Shown: positions 45,318-56,345, counted from the stretch's first letter. The stretch is 56,934 nucleotides of DNA from Caulobacter sp. SLTY (GCF_009905535.1 NZ_JAAALA010000028.1:1-56934), one strand, 5' to 3'. Notes: generated by a model not told the origin, from the letters alone. A program made the numbers and translations.

Positions 45318-47345
45318 ATGCGCATGTCTGTTCTGCTGGCCGGCGCCAGCCTTGCCGCCCTTTCCGCCGTTCCCGCCCTGGCGCAGGACGCCGCGCCGCG
45401 CGGGGATGTCGCCGAGGTGGTGGTCACCGCCGCCCCCTATGCCATCTCCGAAGACTCGGCGACGACCAGCGTGGCCATCATCGACCGCGACGCCCTGGAC
45501 GTGGCCCCGGCCGGCGGCCTGGGCGATCTGCTGGGCGGTATGCCCGGGCTGCGGTCGACCAGCTTTGGTCCGGGGGCCAGCCGGCCGGTGGTGCGGGGCC
45601 TGGCGGGGCCGCGCGTCTCGGTGCTGACCAACGGTGTCGGGCTGATCGACGCCAGCGCCCTGTCGCCGGATCACCAAGTGGCCTCCGATCCGGGCGAGGC
45701 CTCGCGGATCGAGGTGCTGCGCGGGCCGGCGGCCCTGCTCTACGGCGGCTCGGCGATCGGCGGCGTGGTCAACATCTTCGACGACCGCATCGCCCGCACC
45801 CTACCGGACCGCCCGGTGAGCGGCCGGTTCAACGCCTCGGTCAGCTCGGTGGACGATGGCTACTCCACCTCCGGCGCGCTGCGGCTGACCACCGGCCCGA
45901 TCGTCTTCTCCTTCGACTTCCTGACCCGGGAGAGCGACGACTACCGCATCCCCGCCTATCCGGAATCGCGCCAGCAGCTGGCCGCCGAGGGCGAGACCGC
46001 CGAAAAGCCCTTCCCCGACCGGCTGGAGAACTCGGCGGTCAGCCTCGACACCTTCGGCCTCGGCGTCTCCTTCGTCGGCGACGAGGGCTATTTCGGCCTC
46101 GCCCTGAAGACCGTCGACACCACCTACGGCGTGCCCGGCCACGCCCATGAGGAGCCGCCCGTCCCGCCGCCGATCCCCGAGCCGGAAGAGTTCGTCACCA
46201 TCGGCCTGGAGCAGACGCGTCTGGACATGCGCGGCAAGCGCAACGTCGCCCTCGGCCCGTTCCAGACCATCCGGTTCAGCGGCGGCTATGCCGACTATAC
46301 CCACACCGAGTTCGAGGGCGCCGAGGTGGGCACGGTGTTCACCTCCAAGGGCCTGGAGGGCCGGTTGGAGCTGGTCCAGATCGAGCGCGACGGCTGGAAC
46401 GGGGCGGTCGGCGTTCAGGCCCTGCGCCGCAACTTCGACGCCGAGGGCGACGAGGCCTATGTACCGCGCACACGGATCGAAGAGCTGGGCGTCTTCACCC
46501 TGCAGCGGGTGGACCTCGGCGGCTGGGGTTACGAGGGCGGCCTGCGGGTGGATAGCCGCAAGCTGGACAGCGTGGTCGGGGAGCGGGACTTCACCAATGT
46601 CTCGGCCTCCGCCGGTGTCTTCGTGCGGCCGGCCGACGACTGGTTCCTGGGGGCCAGCATCTCGCGCACCAGCCGCGCCCCGACCGAGGCCGAGCTGTTC
46701 GCCGATGGCCCGCACGTGGCCACCCGCGGCTACGAGATCGGCGACGCCGCGCTCGAGGAAGAGGTCGCCACCTCCCTGGAATTCACCGCCCACTATGGCG
46801 GCGAGCGGCTGAGCGCCGACCTGCATGTCTATGGCGTGCGGTACGAGGGCTTTATCGACCTGACCCCGACCGGGGCGGTGATCGATGACCTGGACGTCTT
46901 CCAATATGTCCAGACCGACGCCGAGTTCTACGGATTCGAGGCCGAGGGCTCCTGGACCGCCTGGCAGAACGGCGAGCGCAAGCTGAAGCTGGAAGCCGGG
47001 GCCGACTATGTGAAGGCCGACAGCGATCTGGGGCCGCCGCCCCGCATCCCGCCGTGGTCGCTGACCGGGCGCCTCGTCTGGGAAGGCCCGCAGCTGGCGG
47101 CCAAGCTGGAGGTGCGCCATGTGGCCGAACAGGATCGGCTGGCTGCCTTCGAACTGCCGACCGACAGCTATACCCAGGTGAATCTGGGCGGCAGCTGGAG
47201 CCCGCCGGCCCTGGAAGGCGTGAAGCTCTATGCCGAGGTCCGCAACCTGACGGACGAGGAGATCCGCGAGCACGCCTCCTTCCTGAAGGACCTGGCGCCG
47301 CAGCCGGGGCGGAACTTCCGGGCGGGGATCGCCTGGCGCTTCTAG
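45318..47345 (+). CDS. TonB-dependent receptor, ZnuD-like (mirror copy)
   Basis: Identical 675-residue receptor to 9590-11617; GGAGG five bases before the ATG. Confidence 0.93.
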   Translation: MRMSVLLAGASLAALSAVPALAQDAAPRGDVAEVVVTAAPYAISEDSATTSVAIIDRDALDVAPAGGLGDLLGGMPGLRSTSFGPGASRPVVRGLAGPRVSVLTNGVGLIDASALSPDHQVASDPGEASRIEVLRGPAALLYGGSAIGGVVNIFDDRIARTLPDRPVSGRFNASVSSVDDGYSTSGALRLTTGPIVFSFDFLTRESDDYRIPAYPESRQQLAAEGETAEKPFPDRLENSAVSLDTFGLGVSFVGDEGYFGLALKTVDTTYGVPGHAHEEPPVPPPIPEPEEFVTIGLEQTRLDMRGKRNVALGPFQTIRFSGGYADYTHTEFEGAEVGTVFTSKGLEGRLELVQIERDGWNGAVGVQALRRNFDAEGDEAYVPRTRIEELGVFTLQRVDLGGWGYEGGLRVDSRKLDSVVGERDFTNVSASAGVFVRPADDWFLGASISRTSRAPTEAELFADGPHVATRGYEIGDAALEEEVATSLEFTAHYGGERLSADLHVYGVRYEGFIDLTPTGAVIDDLDVFQYVQTDAEFYGFEAEGSWTAWQNGERKLKLEAGADYVKADSDLGPPPRIPPWSLTGRLVWEGPQLAAKLEVRHVAEQDRLAAFELPTDSYTQVNLGGSWSPPALEGVKLYAEVRNLTDEEIREHASFLKDLAPQPGRNFRAGIAWRF

Positions 47346-47389
47346 CGGGCGCCTCGCAAAACAGGCCCCGAACCTCTACATAGCGGGCG

Positions 47390-48571
47390 ATGACCACCGC
47401 CCTGGCCCCCTCTGCCATCGACGCCGCGCTCGACGCGGTGCGCGAGGCCGTGCGCCTGCCGGCCGGGACGCGGATCGTGGCGGCCATGTCGGGCGGGGTG
47501 GACTCGACGGTGACCGCCGCCCTGCTGCACCGGGCCGGCTATGACGTGGTCGGGGTCACCCTGCAGCTCTACGACCACGGGGCGGCGGTCCAGAAGAAGG
47601 GCGCCTGCTGCGCGGGTCAGGATATCCTGGATGCCCGGACGGCGGCCGAGGCGATCGGCATCCCGCACTATGTCCTCGACTACGAAAGCCGGTTCCGCGA
47701 CCAGGTGATCGAGGAGTTCGCCGACGCCTATCTGCGCGGCGAGACGCCGATCCCCTGCGTGCGCTGCAATCAGACGGTCAAGTTCCGCGACCTGCTGGAC
47801 GTCGCCCGCGACCTGGGCGCCGAGGCGATGGCGACTGGCCACTACGTCCAGCGGGTGGAGTCCGGCAACCGCGCCCAGCTGCTGCGCGCCGCCGACCCGG
47901 CCAAGGACCAGAGCTACTTCCTGTTCGCCACCACGGCCGAGCAGCTGGACTTCCTGCGCTTCCCCCTGGGCGGGATGAGCAAGCCACAGGTGCGGGCCAT
48001 CGCCGCCGAACTGGGCCTGACCGCGGCCGACAAGCCCGACAGCCAGGACATCTGCTTTGTTCCCGAGGGCAAGTACCACACGGTGATCGACCGCATCCGG
48101 CCGCAAGGCGCGCTGCCGGGCGAGATCGTGCATATGGACGGCCGGGTGCTGGGGACCCATGAGGGGGTCACCCGCTACACCATCGGACAGCGCCGGGGCC
48201 TGAACATCGCCGTGGGCGATCCGTTGTTCGTCACCCGCATCGACGCCGACAAGCGCCAGGTGATCGTCGGCCCGCGCGAGGCGCTGCTGACCACGGCCCT
48301 GACCTTGAAGGAAACCAACTGGCTGGGTGGCGAGACGCTGGACGAGGCCGCCGCCGCCGGCCGCCCGGTGCTGGCCCGGGTCCGCTCGACCCGTGAGCCC
48401 GTGCCCGGGAGGTTGTCCTTGGTAAAGGGCCAGATCGCCGTGGCCCTCGACACCCACGAGGAAGGCGTCGCGCCGGGTCAGGCCTGCGTCCTCTACGCGC
48501 CCGAGGCTCCGGACAGGGTGCTCGGCGGCGGCTTCATCGCCTCGGCGGTGCGGGCCGAGGTCGCGCTGTGA
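47390..48571 (+). CDS. tRNA-uridine 2-sulfurtransferase MnmA (mirror copy)
   Basis: Identical 393-residue enzyme to 8364-9545, SGGVDS, Cys126 and Cys222. Confidence 0.96.
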   Translation: MTTALAPSAIDAALDAVREAVRLPAGTRIVAAMSGGVDSTVTAALLHRAGYDVVGVTLQLYDHGAAVQKKGACCAGQDILDARTAAEAIGIPHYVLDYESRFRDQVIEEFADAYLRGETPIPCVRCNQTVKFRDLLDVARDLGAEAMATGHYVQRVESGNRAQLLRAADPAKDQSYFLFATTAEQLDFLRFPLGGMSKPQVRAIAAELGLTAADKPDSQDICFVPEGKYHTVIDRIRPQGALPGEIVHMDGRVLGTHEGVTRYTIGQRRGLNIAVGDPLFVTRIDADKRQVIVGPREALLTTALTLKETNWLGGETLDEAAAAGRPVLARVRSTREPVPGRLSLVKGQIAVALDTHEEGVAPGQACVLYAPEAPDRVLGGGFIASAVRAEVAL

Positions 48572-48786
48572 TCGACCTGCCGGTCGGGATCAGCCTGGCG
48601 GCCATCGGGCTGCTCTGCGCGGCGGTGCTGGTGCGATCATTGAGCACGGGCCGGTTGGCGGTGTTCTTCACCAAGCGACCGGACATCGAGCGGGCCGAGG
48701 AACCGCTGCGCTTCTGGACCCAGTTTACGGCGGTCGGGTTGGTCGGGGCGGTGGCCCTTTTCGTCGCCGCGTTGATGCTGGGCTGA
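48568..48786 (+). CDS. Small membrane protein, 72 aa (mirror copy)
   Basis: Identical to 8149-8367; GTG start inside the mnmA stop. Confidence 0.78.
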   Translation: MIDLPVGISLAAIGLLCAAVLVRSLSTGRLAVFFTKRPDIERAEEPLRFWTQFTAVGLVGAVALFVAALMLG

Positions 48787-48790
48787 TCGA

Positions 48791-49078
48791 ATGACCGAGA
48801 AGCCAGGCGAGCCGGGCCTGCTGGTCCAACTAGGCCTGCTGGCTCCCGTTGTCTTGGTCTGGAGTGCCGTCCTTTATATCGGCGAGCCGCTCTTCCGCGC
48901 CGCTGGCGCGCTGATAAACGACTTTCTTGCGCGGACTGTCTCCCTCGACCTGGGCTCCGATTTCGGACCGTGGGTGGCTGTCGTGGCGGCTTGGTTTCTC
49001 ATCTTGCCGTTCTGGCCGATGTATGTGGGCTGGGCTGAGCCAAAGGTGGCCGGGCTTCTCGCCCGCCTAAGCCGCTGA
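48791..49078 (+). CDS. Small membrane protein, 95 aa (mirror copy)
   Basis: Identical to 7857-8144. Confidence 0.72.
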   Translation: MTEKPGEPGLLVQLGLLAPVVLVWSAVLYIGEPLFRAAGALINDFLARTVSLDLGSDFGPWVAVVAAWFLILPFWPMYVGWAEPKVAGLLARLSR

Positions 49079-49168
49079 GATGACCCGCCGCATGGTCATC
49101 CTTGCGCCCCCCATCGCCCCCGCTAAAGTGCGCCAACTTCAAACAAGCGTACGAAACGGGAAACGACC

Positions 49169-50248
49169 ATGGCTGACGCCGCGCCGAGCGCCCAGGACCT
49201 GAACAGCGGCACCGAGCCGCTCGACGAACGCACCTGGATCGACGCCGAGAAGCTGCTGCCGTGGCTGCAGGCCAACGTCGAGGGCTTCAAGGGTCCGCTG
49301 GAAATCCGCAAGTTCAAGGGCGGCCAGTCCAACCCGACCTATCAGCTGGTCACCCCCGGCCAACGCTACGTCCTGCGCCGCAAGCCTCCGGGCAAACTGT
49401 TGCCCAGCGCCCATGCGGTGGACCGCGAGTACACGGTGATTTCGGCCCTCAACAAGGTCAACTTCCCTGTCGCCAAGGCCTATGCCCTCTGCCTCGACGA
49501 GAGCGTGCTGGGGACCATCTTCTACGTCATGGAGCAGGTGGAGGGCCGCATCCTGTGGGACGGGACCCTGCCCGACTACAGCCCCGCCGACCGCCGCAAG
49601 ATCTATGAGGCCGAAATCGGCACGCTCGCGGCCCTGCACAACGTCGATTACAAGGCCATCGGGCTGGAGGACTACGGCAAGCCCGGCAACTATTTCGCCC
49701 GCCAGGTCAGCCGCTGGACCAAGCAGTACCAGGCGTCTGAAACCAGCGTCATCCCCGAGATGAACAAGCTGATCGCCTGGTTCCCGGACCATACGCCCGA
49801 GGACGACCAGACCTCGATCGTCCATGGCGACTACCGGCTCGACAACATGATCCTGCACCCCACCGAACAGAAGGTGGCGGCGGTGCTGGACTGGGAGCTG
49901 TCGACCCTGGGCAACCCGCTGGCCGACTTCAGCTACTTCCTGATGAGCTGGGTCATGCCCAGCCAGGAGCGCGGCGGGCTGTCGGGCATCGACGACCTGA
50001 CCGCCTATGGCATCCCGACCATCGACGAGGCGGTGGCGCAGTACTGCAAGGCAACCGGCCGCGACGGCCTGCCCAACCTCGACTGGTACTTCTCCTACAA
50101 CCTGTTCCGCCTGGCCGGCATCTGCCAGGGCATCGTCGGGCGAGTGCGCGACGGCACGGCCAACTCGGCCCATGCCGCGACAATGGAAGCCCGGGTGCCG
50201 GTGCTGGCCAAGGGCGCCTGGGAGTTCGCCCAGAAGGCGGGGGCGTAA
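49169..50248 (+). CDS. Phosphotransferase family protein (mirror copy)
   Basis: Identical 359-residue APH-fold protein to 6687-7766, HGDYRLDN motif. Confidence 0.9.
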   Translation: MADAAPSAQDLNSGTEPLDERTWIDAEKLLPWLQANVEGFKGPLEIRKFKGGQSNPTYQLVTPGQRYVLRRKPPGKLLPSAHAVDREYTVISALNKVNFPVAKAYALCLDESVLGTIFYVMEQVEGRILWDGTLPDYSPADRRKIYEAEIGTLAALHNVDYKAIGLEDYGKPGNYFARQVSRWTKQYQASETSVIPEMNKLIAWFPDHTPEDDQTSIVHGDYRLDNMILHPTEQKVAAVLDWELSTLGNPLADFSYFLMSWVMPSQERGGLSGIDDLTAYGIPTIDEAVAQYCKATGRDGLPNLDWYFSYNLFRLAGICQGIVGRVRDGTANSAHAATMEARVPVLAKGAWEFAQKAGA

Positions 50249-50271
50249 TCACAACGTTGGGGCGGGCCCCT

Positions 50272-50299
50272 CCTTCTCCCTCAGGGAGAAGGGTTGTTT
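50272..50299 (+). terminator. Hairpin terminator after the phosphotransferase gene (mirror copy)
   Basis: CCTTCTCCC / GGGAGAAGG followed by gttgtttg. Confidence 0.62.
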
Positions 50300-50351
50300 G
50301 GGGTGGCTCTGACAGTGCAGTGTGCGCCGAACTATTCAGGGGCCGTATCAA

Positions 50352-51668
50352 ATGAAATCCACCCTCAAGGCTGGCCTCGTCGCCGCCGCGTTCGGCGCGA
50401 TCGCGCTCACCACCGGCGCCACCGCCCAGGCGCCGGCCAGTCCGCTGACCTACGTCCAGGCCGGCCGCCTGTTGGCCGATCCGGCCTCGGGCAAGGTGGA
50501 GACGCAGAAGACCCTGGTGATCCAGGACGGCAAGGTGCTGCGGGTCGAGAACGGCTACACCTCGGCGCCGGGGGCCAAGGTGGTCGACCTCAAGGATAGC
50601 TTCGTGCTGCCTGGCCTGATCGATAGCCACGTGCACATCACCAGCCAGAACGGGCCAGCCGGGGCGCTTGAGCGCTACACCAAGACCAAATCCGACCTCG
50701 CGCTGGACGGCGCCAACTATGCGGGCATCACCCTGCGCGCCGGCTTCACCACCGTGGCCGACCTCGGCGCCCCCAATGAGGTGATCTTCGCCCTGCGCGG
50801 GGCCATCGCGTCCGGCAAGGTGGCCGGGGCCCGGCTGATCGCGGCCGGGGATTCGGTGTCGGTGCATGGCGGCCATGGGGACGATGCGAACGGCGTGCCG
50901 GAAGGCTATGTCCACCTGTTCCGCGGCTCCTCGGTCTGTTCGGGGGCGGACGACTGCCGCCGGGCCACCCGCGAGCAGGTGCGGGCCGGGGCGGACATCA
51001 TCAAGATCACCGCCACCGGCGGGGTGCTGTCGCCGACAGCCGCGGGCCTGGCCCAACAGTTCAGCGAGGACGAGATCGAGGCCATCGTCGAGGCCGCCCA
51101 CTCCATGGGCCGCAAGGTGACCGCCCACGCCCACGGCGGGGACGGCATCAACACCTTCCTCAAGGCCGGCGGCGATTCCATCGAGCACGGCACCTACCTG
51201 GATGCGGAATCGATCAAGCTGTTCAAGTCGAGCGGCGCCTGGCTGGTGCCCACCCTGCTGGCCGGCGATTTCGTGGCCCGCGAAGCGGCCAAGCCCGACA
51301 CCTGGATGGTGCCCGCCGTAAAGGCCAAGGCCCTGGAGGCCGGGCCGAAGATGCTGGACATGGCCCGCCGCGCCCACACCGGCGGGGTGAAGATCGCCTT
51401 CGGCACCGACAGCGGTGTGTCGCCGCATGGTCAGAACGCCCAGGAGTTCGCCCTGCTGGTCAAGGCCGGGATGAGCCCGCTGGACGCCATCCGAGCGGCC
51501 ACCGTCTGGGCGGCGGAGCACCTGGGCCTGTCAGGCCTCGTCGGCTCGCTCACCGCCGGCAAGGCGGCCGACATCGTGGCGGTAAAGGGCGATCCCCTGG
51601 CCGATGTGACGGTGCTGGAACGGGTCAGCTTCGTGATGAAGGGCGGGGTGGTCTACCGCGAGGACTAG
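50352..51668 (+). CDS. Secreted metal-dependent amidohydrolase (mirror copy)
   Basis: Identical 438-residue enzyme to 5267-6583 with signal peptide and complete metal site. Confidence 0.92.
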   Translation: MKSTLKAGLVAAAFGAIALTTGATAQAPASPLTYVQAGRLLADPASGKVETQKTLVIQDGKVLRVENGYTSAPGAKVVDLKDSFVLPGLIDSHVHITSQNGPAGALERYTKTKSDLALDGANYAGITLRAGFTTVADLGAPNEVIFALRGAIASGKVAGARLIAAGDSVSVHGGHGDDANGVPEGYVHLFRGSSVCSGADDCRRATREQVRAGADIIKITATGGVLSPTAAGLAQQFSEDEIEAIVEAAHSMGRKVTAHAHGGDGINTFLKAGGDSIEHGTYLDAESIKLFKSSGAWLVPTLLAGDFVAREAAKPDTWMVPAVKAKALEAGPKMLDMARRAHTGGVKIAFGTDSGVSPHGQNAQEFALLVKAGMSPLDAIRAATVWAAEHLGLSGLVGSLTAGKAADIVAVKGDPLADVTVLERVSFVMKGGVVYRED

Positions 51669-51681
51669 GCTGGCCCCATCC

Positions 51682-51699
51682 TCCCCCGCTTGCGGGGGA
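51682..51699. repeat. Short GC hairpin (mirror copy)
   Basis: Reverse complement of 5236-5253. Confidence 0.55.
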
Positions 51700-51708
51700 C
51701 GACAGTGG

Positions 51709-52353
51709 TTACGCCCCCTCGGCCCCGAACGCCCGCAGGAAGGCGTCGATGTGGAACTGGGCGTAGGGGCGGTATTCCTCGGGGGTCATGGGCACCCCGA
51801 AGCCGCCGCGCACCAGGGCGATCTGCATGAAGGGGGCGAAGAACAGGCGCACCATCATGACCGGGTCGCTGGTCGGCTTGAGCTCGCCGGAGGCGATGGA
51901 CTTGGCGAAGGCATGGGAAACCGTGCCGACGCTGGGGCCCAGCACCTGGTCGCGGATCAGGCTGGCGACGTCTGGCCGTCGGGCCGATTCGTCCATCGCC
52001 AGGGCCATGTAGCCGCGAGCCAGGCCGCCCTCCTGGATCTTCAGGGTGCCCTCGGCGAAGATTTCCAGCAGGCCCCGGATCGGCCCCTTGTAGGCGGCGA
52101 TCCTGGCGGTCAGGGCGCGGGTGGGGATCACCAGATCCTCCTCCAGCATCGCCTGGATCAGCACGTCCTTGCCGGGGAAATAGCGATAGACCGCCGGCTT
52201 GGTGACACCGACCGCGGCGGCCACCTCGTCCATCCGGCAGGCGAAGCCTTTTTCGTTCACAAGCTTGCGGGCGGCGTCGAGAATCTGGCGGCGGCGCTGG
52301 TCGGCGCGCGCGCTGCGGTGCTCCCGGAGCTCGCCTTGATCGGCGATAGACAT
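51709..52353 (-). CDS. TetR/AcrR family regulator, 214 aa (mirror copy)
   Basis: Identical to 4582-5226, recognition helix PAVYRYF. Confidence 0.91.
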   Translation of the reverse strand: MSIADQGELREHRSARADQRRRQILDAARKLVNEKGFACRMDEVAAAVGVTKPAVYRYFPGKDVLIQAMLEEDLVIPTRALTARIAAYKGPIRGLLEIFAEGTLKIQEGGLARGYMALAMDESARRPDVASLIRDQVLGPSVGTVSHAFAKSIASGELKPTSDPVMMVRLFFAPFMQIALVRGGFGVPMTPEEYRPYAQFHIDAFLRAFGAEGA

Positions 52354-52405
52354 CTTCCCCGCACCCCAAAATCCGGCTCTACGCGCCGGGTACTCGTGAC
52401 CCTAC

Positions 52406-52428
52406 CTCCCTTTCGCGCAAAGCGGGAG
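52406..52428. promoter_or_regulatory. Candidate TetR operator (mirror copy)
   Basis: Reverse complement of the imperfect dyad at 4507-4529. Confidence 0.3.
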
Positions 52429-52482
52429 TGCGACGCAATTCCTTTTCGCGACCGCGCCAAGGCCTGCTAGCCTCGCGGGACG

Positions 52483-53109
52483 ATGAGTCCGACCACTGTC
52501 CTTTCCACAGGTAAGCGCGAACAGACCAAGCTGGCCAATCGCCAGGCGATCCTCGATGCGGCGCGGGAGGTGTTCGCAGAGCTTGGCTATGAGACGGCGA
52601 CGGTGCGCGACATCATCCGGCGCACCGAGCTGTCGGTGGGCGCCTTCTACAACTACTTCCGGTCACGCGAGGAGGTCTTCGAGGCCCTGGCCGACGACGG
52701 CGCCCGGCGCTTCCGCCCGATCCTACGGGCCTGCTGGGAGCAGGCGGAGGACTTCGAAGGCTATCTGCGCGCCGCCATCCAGGCCTATTTCGACTTTCTC
52801 GCCGATGAGCATGAGAGCTGGCAGGCCCGCCGGCCGATCGGCGAGCGTCACCCGCATGTCTCGATGGAGACGCCCGAAATGGAGCGGGTGTTCGAGGAGG
52901 TGCGCGAGGCCTTCACCGCCGCCATCGAGCGGGGCGGGGCGCCGCGCGTCGATGCCGACTATCTGACCGCCGCCTGCATCGCCATGGCGCGGGAGGTGGG
53001 AGAGCGGATGCTGATGCGCCGGCCGATCGACACGGCGGCGGCGGCGGACTTTGCGGCGCGGATGATCCTGGGCGGCCTGCCCGCCCTGCCGCGCCTGCGG
53101 GAGCCCTGA
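52483..53109 (+). CDS. TetR/AcrR family regulator, 208 aa (mirror copy)
   Basis: Identical to 3826-4452, recognition helix GAFYNYF. Confidence 0.92.
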   Translation: MSPTTVLSTGKREQTKLANRQAILDAAREVFAELGYETATVRDIIRRTELSVGAFYNYFRSREEVFEALADDGARRFRPILRACWEQAEDFEGYLRAAIQAYFDFLADEHESWQARRPIGERHPHVSMETPEMERVFEEVREAFTAAIERGGAPRVDADYLTAACIAMAREVGERMLMRRPIDTAAAADFAARMILGGLPALPRLREP

Positions 53110-53110
53110 G

Positions 53111-54151
53111 ATGGCCGACGTCCGCAAGCTGGTGCTGAAGACCCTGCTGTCCCTGCCGACTCCGGTCTTGCGGCTGATGTCGGGGGGCTCGGCGGTCTAC
53201 CAGGGGGGGCGGACGCTCGATCCCCGGTTCCAGTTCCTGGCCGCCCAGGCCAGGGCCATGCCAGCCATGTCGACCTTGACCGCCCAGGAGGGCCGCGCCG
53301 GCGCCGCCCAGGGCATGGCCCTGCTGGCGGCCGGGGCCGAACCCGGGGTGACGATCGAGAACCTGATGGTCCCCGGCGGCGAGGGCGAGGTGAGGGCCCG
53401 CGCCTACCGGCCAACCGATCAGGATCCGGACGCGCCGCTGCTGGTCCATGCTCATATGGGCGGCGGGGTGATCGGCGACCTGGAGACCCACCACGCCTTC
53501 TGCTCGATCCTCAGCAAGCTGGCGCGTTGCGCGGTGCTTTCGGTGGACTATCGGCTGGCGCCCGAACACAAGTTCCCGGCCGGGCTGGACGACATGCTGG
53601 CCGCCTGGCGCTGGGCCCGGGACAACACTGCCCGCTTCGGGGCCGAGAGCGGCCGCCTGGCCATCGCAGGCGACTCGATGGGGGGCAATTTCGCCGCCAT
53701 CCTCTGTCAGGAGATGAAGCGCACCGGCGAGCCGCAGCCGGCGCTGCAGCTGCTGGTCTATCCTGCCGTCGACGTGGCCTCCGAGACCCAGTCGATGAGC
53801 ACCTATGCCGACGCCTACCCGCTGTCGCGCGAGACTATGAGCTGGTTCATGGACCACTACATGAGCCCGCAGGACGATCCGGCCGACCCGCGCCTGTCGC
53901 CGATCCGGTCAGAGGACCTCAGCGGCCTGGCCCCGGCCATCGTGGTCACCGCCGGATTCGATCCCCTGGTCGACCAGTGCGAGGCCTACGCCCGGCGGCT
54001 GAAGGCCGCCGGCGTTCCGGTGCTCTATCGCTGCTACGACGGCCTGGGCCACGGCTTTACCGCCTTCGGCGGCGCCATCCCGCCGGCCGACATCGCCTGC
54101 CGCGAGATTGCCGGGCTGTTGCGCCAGGGGTTCGAGGGCAAGATCGCCTGA
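53111..54151 (+). CDS. HSL-type alpha/beta hydrolase (mirror copy)
   Basis: Identical 346-residue esterase to 2784-3824 with Ser189, Asp284, His314. Confidence 0.93.
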   Translation: MADVRKLVLKTLLSLPTPVLRLMSGGSAVYQGGRTLDPRFQFLAAQARAMPAMSTLTAQEGRAGAAQGMALLAAGAEPGVTIENLMVPGGEGEVRARAYRPTDQDPDAPLLVHAHMGGGVIGDLETHHAFCSILSKLARCAVLSVDYRLAPEHKFPAGLDDMLAAWRWARDNTARFGAESGRLAIAGDSMGGNFAAILCQEMKRTGEPQPALQLLVYPAVDVASETQSMSTYADAYPLSRETMSWFMDHYMSPQDDPADPRLSPIRSEDLSGLAPAIVVTAGFDPLVDQCEAYARRLKAAGVPVLYRCYDGLGHGFTAFGGAIPPADIACREIAGLLRQGFEGKIA

Positions 54152-54159
54152 CCGGATAG

Positions 54160-54186
54160 AAAAAGGGCGGCCCGTCAGGCCGCCCT
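54160..54186 (-). terminator. Rho-independent terminator after the M13 peptidase (mirror copy)
   Basis: Reverse complement of 2749-2775. Confidence 0.85.
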
Positions 54187-54209
54187 GTTCCCGTTGATTT
54201 GCCTGGGTC

Positions 54210-56345
54210 CTACCAGATCCGGACCCGGTCTTCCGGCTTGACGTACAGCTTGTCGCCTTCCTTTACGCCGAACGCCTCGTACCAGGCGTCGATGTTCCGG
54301 ATGGTGCCGTTGACGCGGTAGTAGCCGGGGCTGTGGCTGTCGCTGACCAGGCGCTGCTTGAGCGCCTCGTCGCGAATCTTCGAGCGCCACACCTGCGCCC
54401 AGCCGTAGAACACCCGCTGGTCGCCGGTGGTCCCGTCCAGGACCGGCGAGGGCTTGCCGTGCAGCGAGATTCGGTAGGCGTCGAGGGCCAGGCTGAGGCC
54501 GCCCATGTCGCCGATGTTCTCGCCCAGGGTCAGGCGGCCGTTGACCTTGTGGCCGGGCAGCGGCTCGAACAGGCTGTACTGGGCGTCCAGCCGGTCGCCC
54601 TGGGCCTTGAACTTGGCCTCGTCCTCGGGCGCCCACCAATTGGTCAGCACCCCGTCGCCGTTGGACTTGCTGCCCTGATCGTCGAAGCCGTGGCTGATCT
54701 CGTGGCCGATCACTCCGCCGATGCCGCCGTAGTTGATGGCCGGATCGGCGTCGGGGTGGAAGAAGGGGGCCTGCAGGATGGCGGCCGGGAAGACGATCTC
54801 GTTCTTGACGCTGTTGTAGTAGGCGTTGACCGTCTGGGGCGTCATCGACCATTCGGCCTTGTCCACCGGCTTGTCGATGCGGGCGACGCGGCGGTCCCAG
54901 TCCCAGGCGGCGGCGCGGTTGGCGTTGCCGTACAGGTCGCCGGAGACGACCTTGAGCTTGGAATAGTCCTTCCAGACGGTCGGATAGCCGATCTTCACGC
55001 CGAACTTGGCCAGCTTGTCGAGCGCCTTGACCTTGGTCTCCGGGCCCATCCACTCAAGTTTTTCGATGCGCAGCTTCATGGCCATGCGGATGTCGCCGAC
55101 CAGGGCGTCCATCTTGGCCTTGGACTCCGGCGGGAAGTAGCGGGCGACATAGACGCGGCCGACGCTCTCGCCCATCAGGCCGTTGACGTAGGCGACGCCG
55201 CGCTTCCAGCGGGGCTGCTGCTCCGGCTGGCCATTCAGGGTCTTGCCGCGGAATTCGAAATGAGCGTCCACGAAGCGCTTGGACAGCAACGGGGCGGCGC
55301 CGTCGGCGATGTGGAAAGCCTGCCAGGCCTTGAGGGTGTCGAGCGAGGTCTCGGCGTAGACGGCCGCCAGTTTGGGGAAGGCGGTATCGGTGGTGACGAT
55401 CACCTGTTCACGCGCCGGCAGGCCGCTCTCGGCGAAATAGCGGTTCCAGGCAAAGCCGGGGCTGATCTGCTGCAGCTCGGCCAGGGTCTTGGGATTGTAG
55501 GTCTTGTCGCGGTTGCGACGCTCTGCGCGGGACCAGGTCGCCTCGGCGATACGCGTCTCGTAGGCGACGATGTCCTTGGCGGCCTGGGCGGGGTTGTCCC
55601 ATCCCACCATGGTCAGCATCTGGGCAATGTAGGCCTCATAGGCGGCCTTCTTGTCCGCGAACTTGGCGTCCAGATAGTAGTCGCGATCGGGCAGGCCCAT
55701 GCCGCCGGTCCCGGCGTAGACCGCGTAACGGCTGGGGTTCTTGGCATCGTCCGCGATGCCGACGCCGAGGATCGACTGGTAGCCGCCGCCGCCCAGCGAC
55801 TTGCCCTGCAGCGCGGCCATGTCGTCATGGCTCTTCACCTTGCGGATGGCGGCAAGCTTGGGAGCGATCGGCTTGGCATCGAGCTTTTCAGCGCCGGCCT
55901 CGTCCATGAAGGTGGTCCAGGCGGCGCCGATCTTGGCCGCGTCCTTGTCCTGCACCTTCCCGGCGGCGGCGTCCTCGAGGATCGAGCGGACGCGGGCCTC
56001 GGAGAGGATGGCCAGGGCGTCGAAGTTGCCGAAGCGGGTGCGGTCCGAGGGGATCTGAGTGCGGTCGTCCCACGCGCCGTTGGCGAAGCGGTAGAAATCC
56101 TCGCCCGGCTTGGCGGCCGGGTCGCGGCCGGTCATGTCGAAGCCCCAGGTCCCGTAGCGCGGGCTCTCCAGGCTGATCGGGGCGGCGCCGCCGGGGGCGG
56201 CTTCCGCGAACTCGAATAGCGATTGGGTGACGCAAGCCTCGTCCAGACAGAGGTGGTCCTCGTGGCCGGCGTCGTTGGCGCTGGCGGAGGCGACCGCGAG
56301 GGTGAGGGCGGCCGCGGCGGCGGCGCTGAGAAGCAGGGTTTTCAT
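54210..56345 (-). CDS. M13 family zinc metallopeptidase (mirror copy)
   Basis: Identical 711-residue secreted peptidase to 590-2725, HEISH and ENIGD motifs. Confidence 0.95.
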   Translation of the reverse strand: MKTLLLSAAAAAALTLAVASASANDAGHEDHLCLDEACVTQSLFEFAEAAPGGAAPISLESPRYGTWGFDMTGRDPAAKPGEDFYRFANGAWDDRTQIPSDRTRFGNFDALAILSEARVRSILEDAAAGKVQDKDAAKIGAAWTTFMDEAGAEKLDAKPIAPKLAAIRKVKSHDDMAALQGKSLGGGGYQSILGVGIADDAKNPSRYAVYAGTGGMGLPDRDYYLDAKFADKKAAYEAYIAQMLTMVGWDNPAQAAKDIVAYETRIAEATWSRAERRNRDKTYNPKTLAELQQISPGFAWNRYFAESGLPAREQVIVTTDTAFPKLAAVYAETSLDTLKAWQAFHIADGAAPLLSKRFVDAHFEFRGKTLNGQPEQQPRWKRGVAYVNGLMGESVGRVYVARYFPPESKAKMDALVGDIRMAMKLRIEKLEWMGPETKVKALDKLAKFGVKIGYPTVWKDYSKLKVVSGDLYGNANRAAAWDWDRRVARIDKPVDKAEWSMTPQTVNAYYNSVKNEIVFPAAILQAPFFHPDADPAINYGGIGGVIGHEISHGFDDQGSKSNGDGVLTNWWAPEDEAKFKAQGDRLDAQYSLFEPLPGHKVNGRLTLGENIGDMGGLSLALDAYRISLHGKPSPVLDGTTGDQRVFYGWAQVWRSKIRDEALKQRLVSDSHSPGYYRVNGTIRNIDAWYEAFGVKEGDKLYVKPEDRVRIW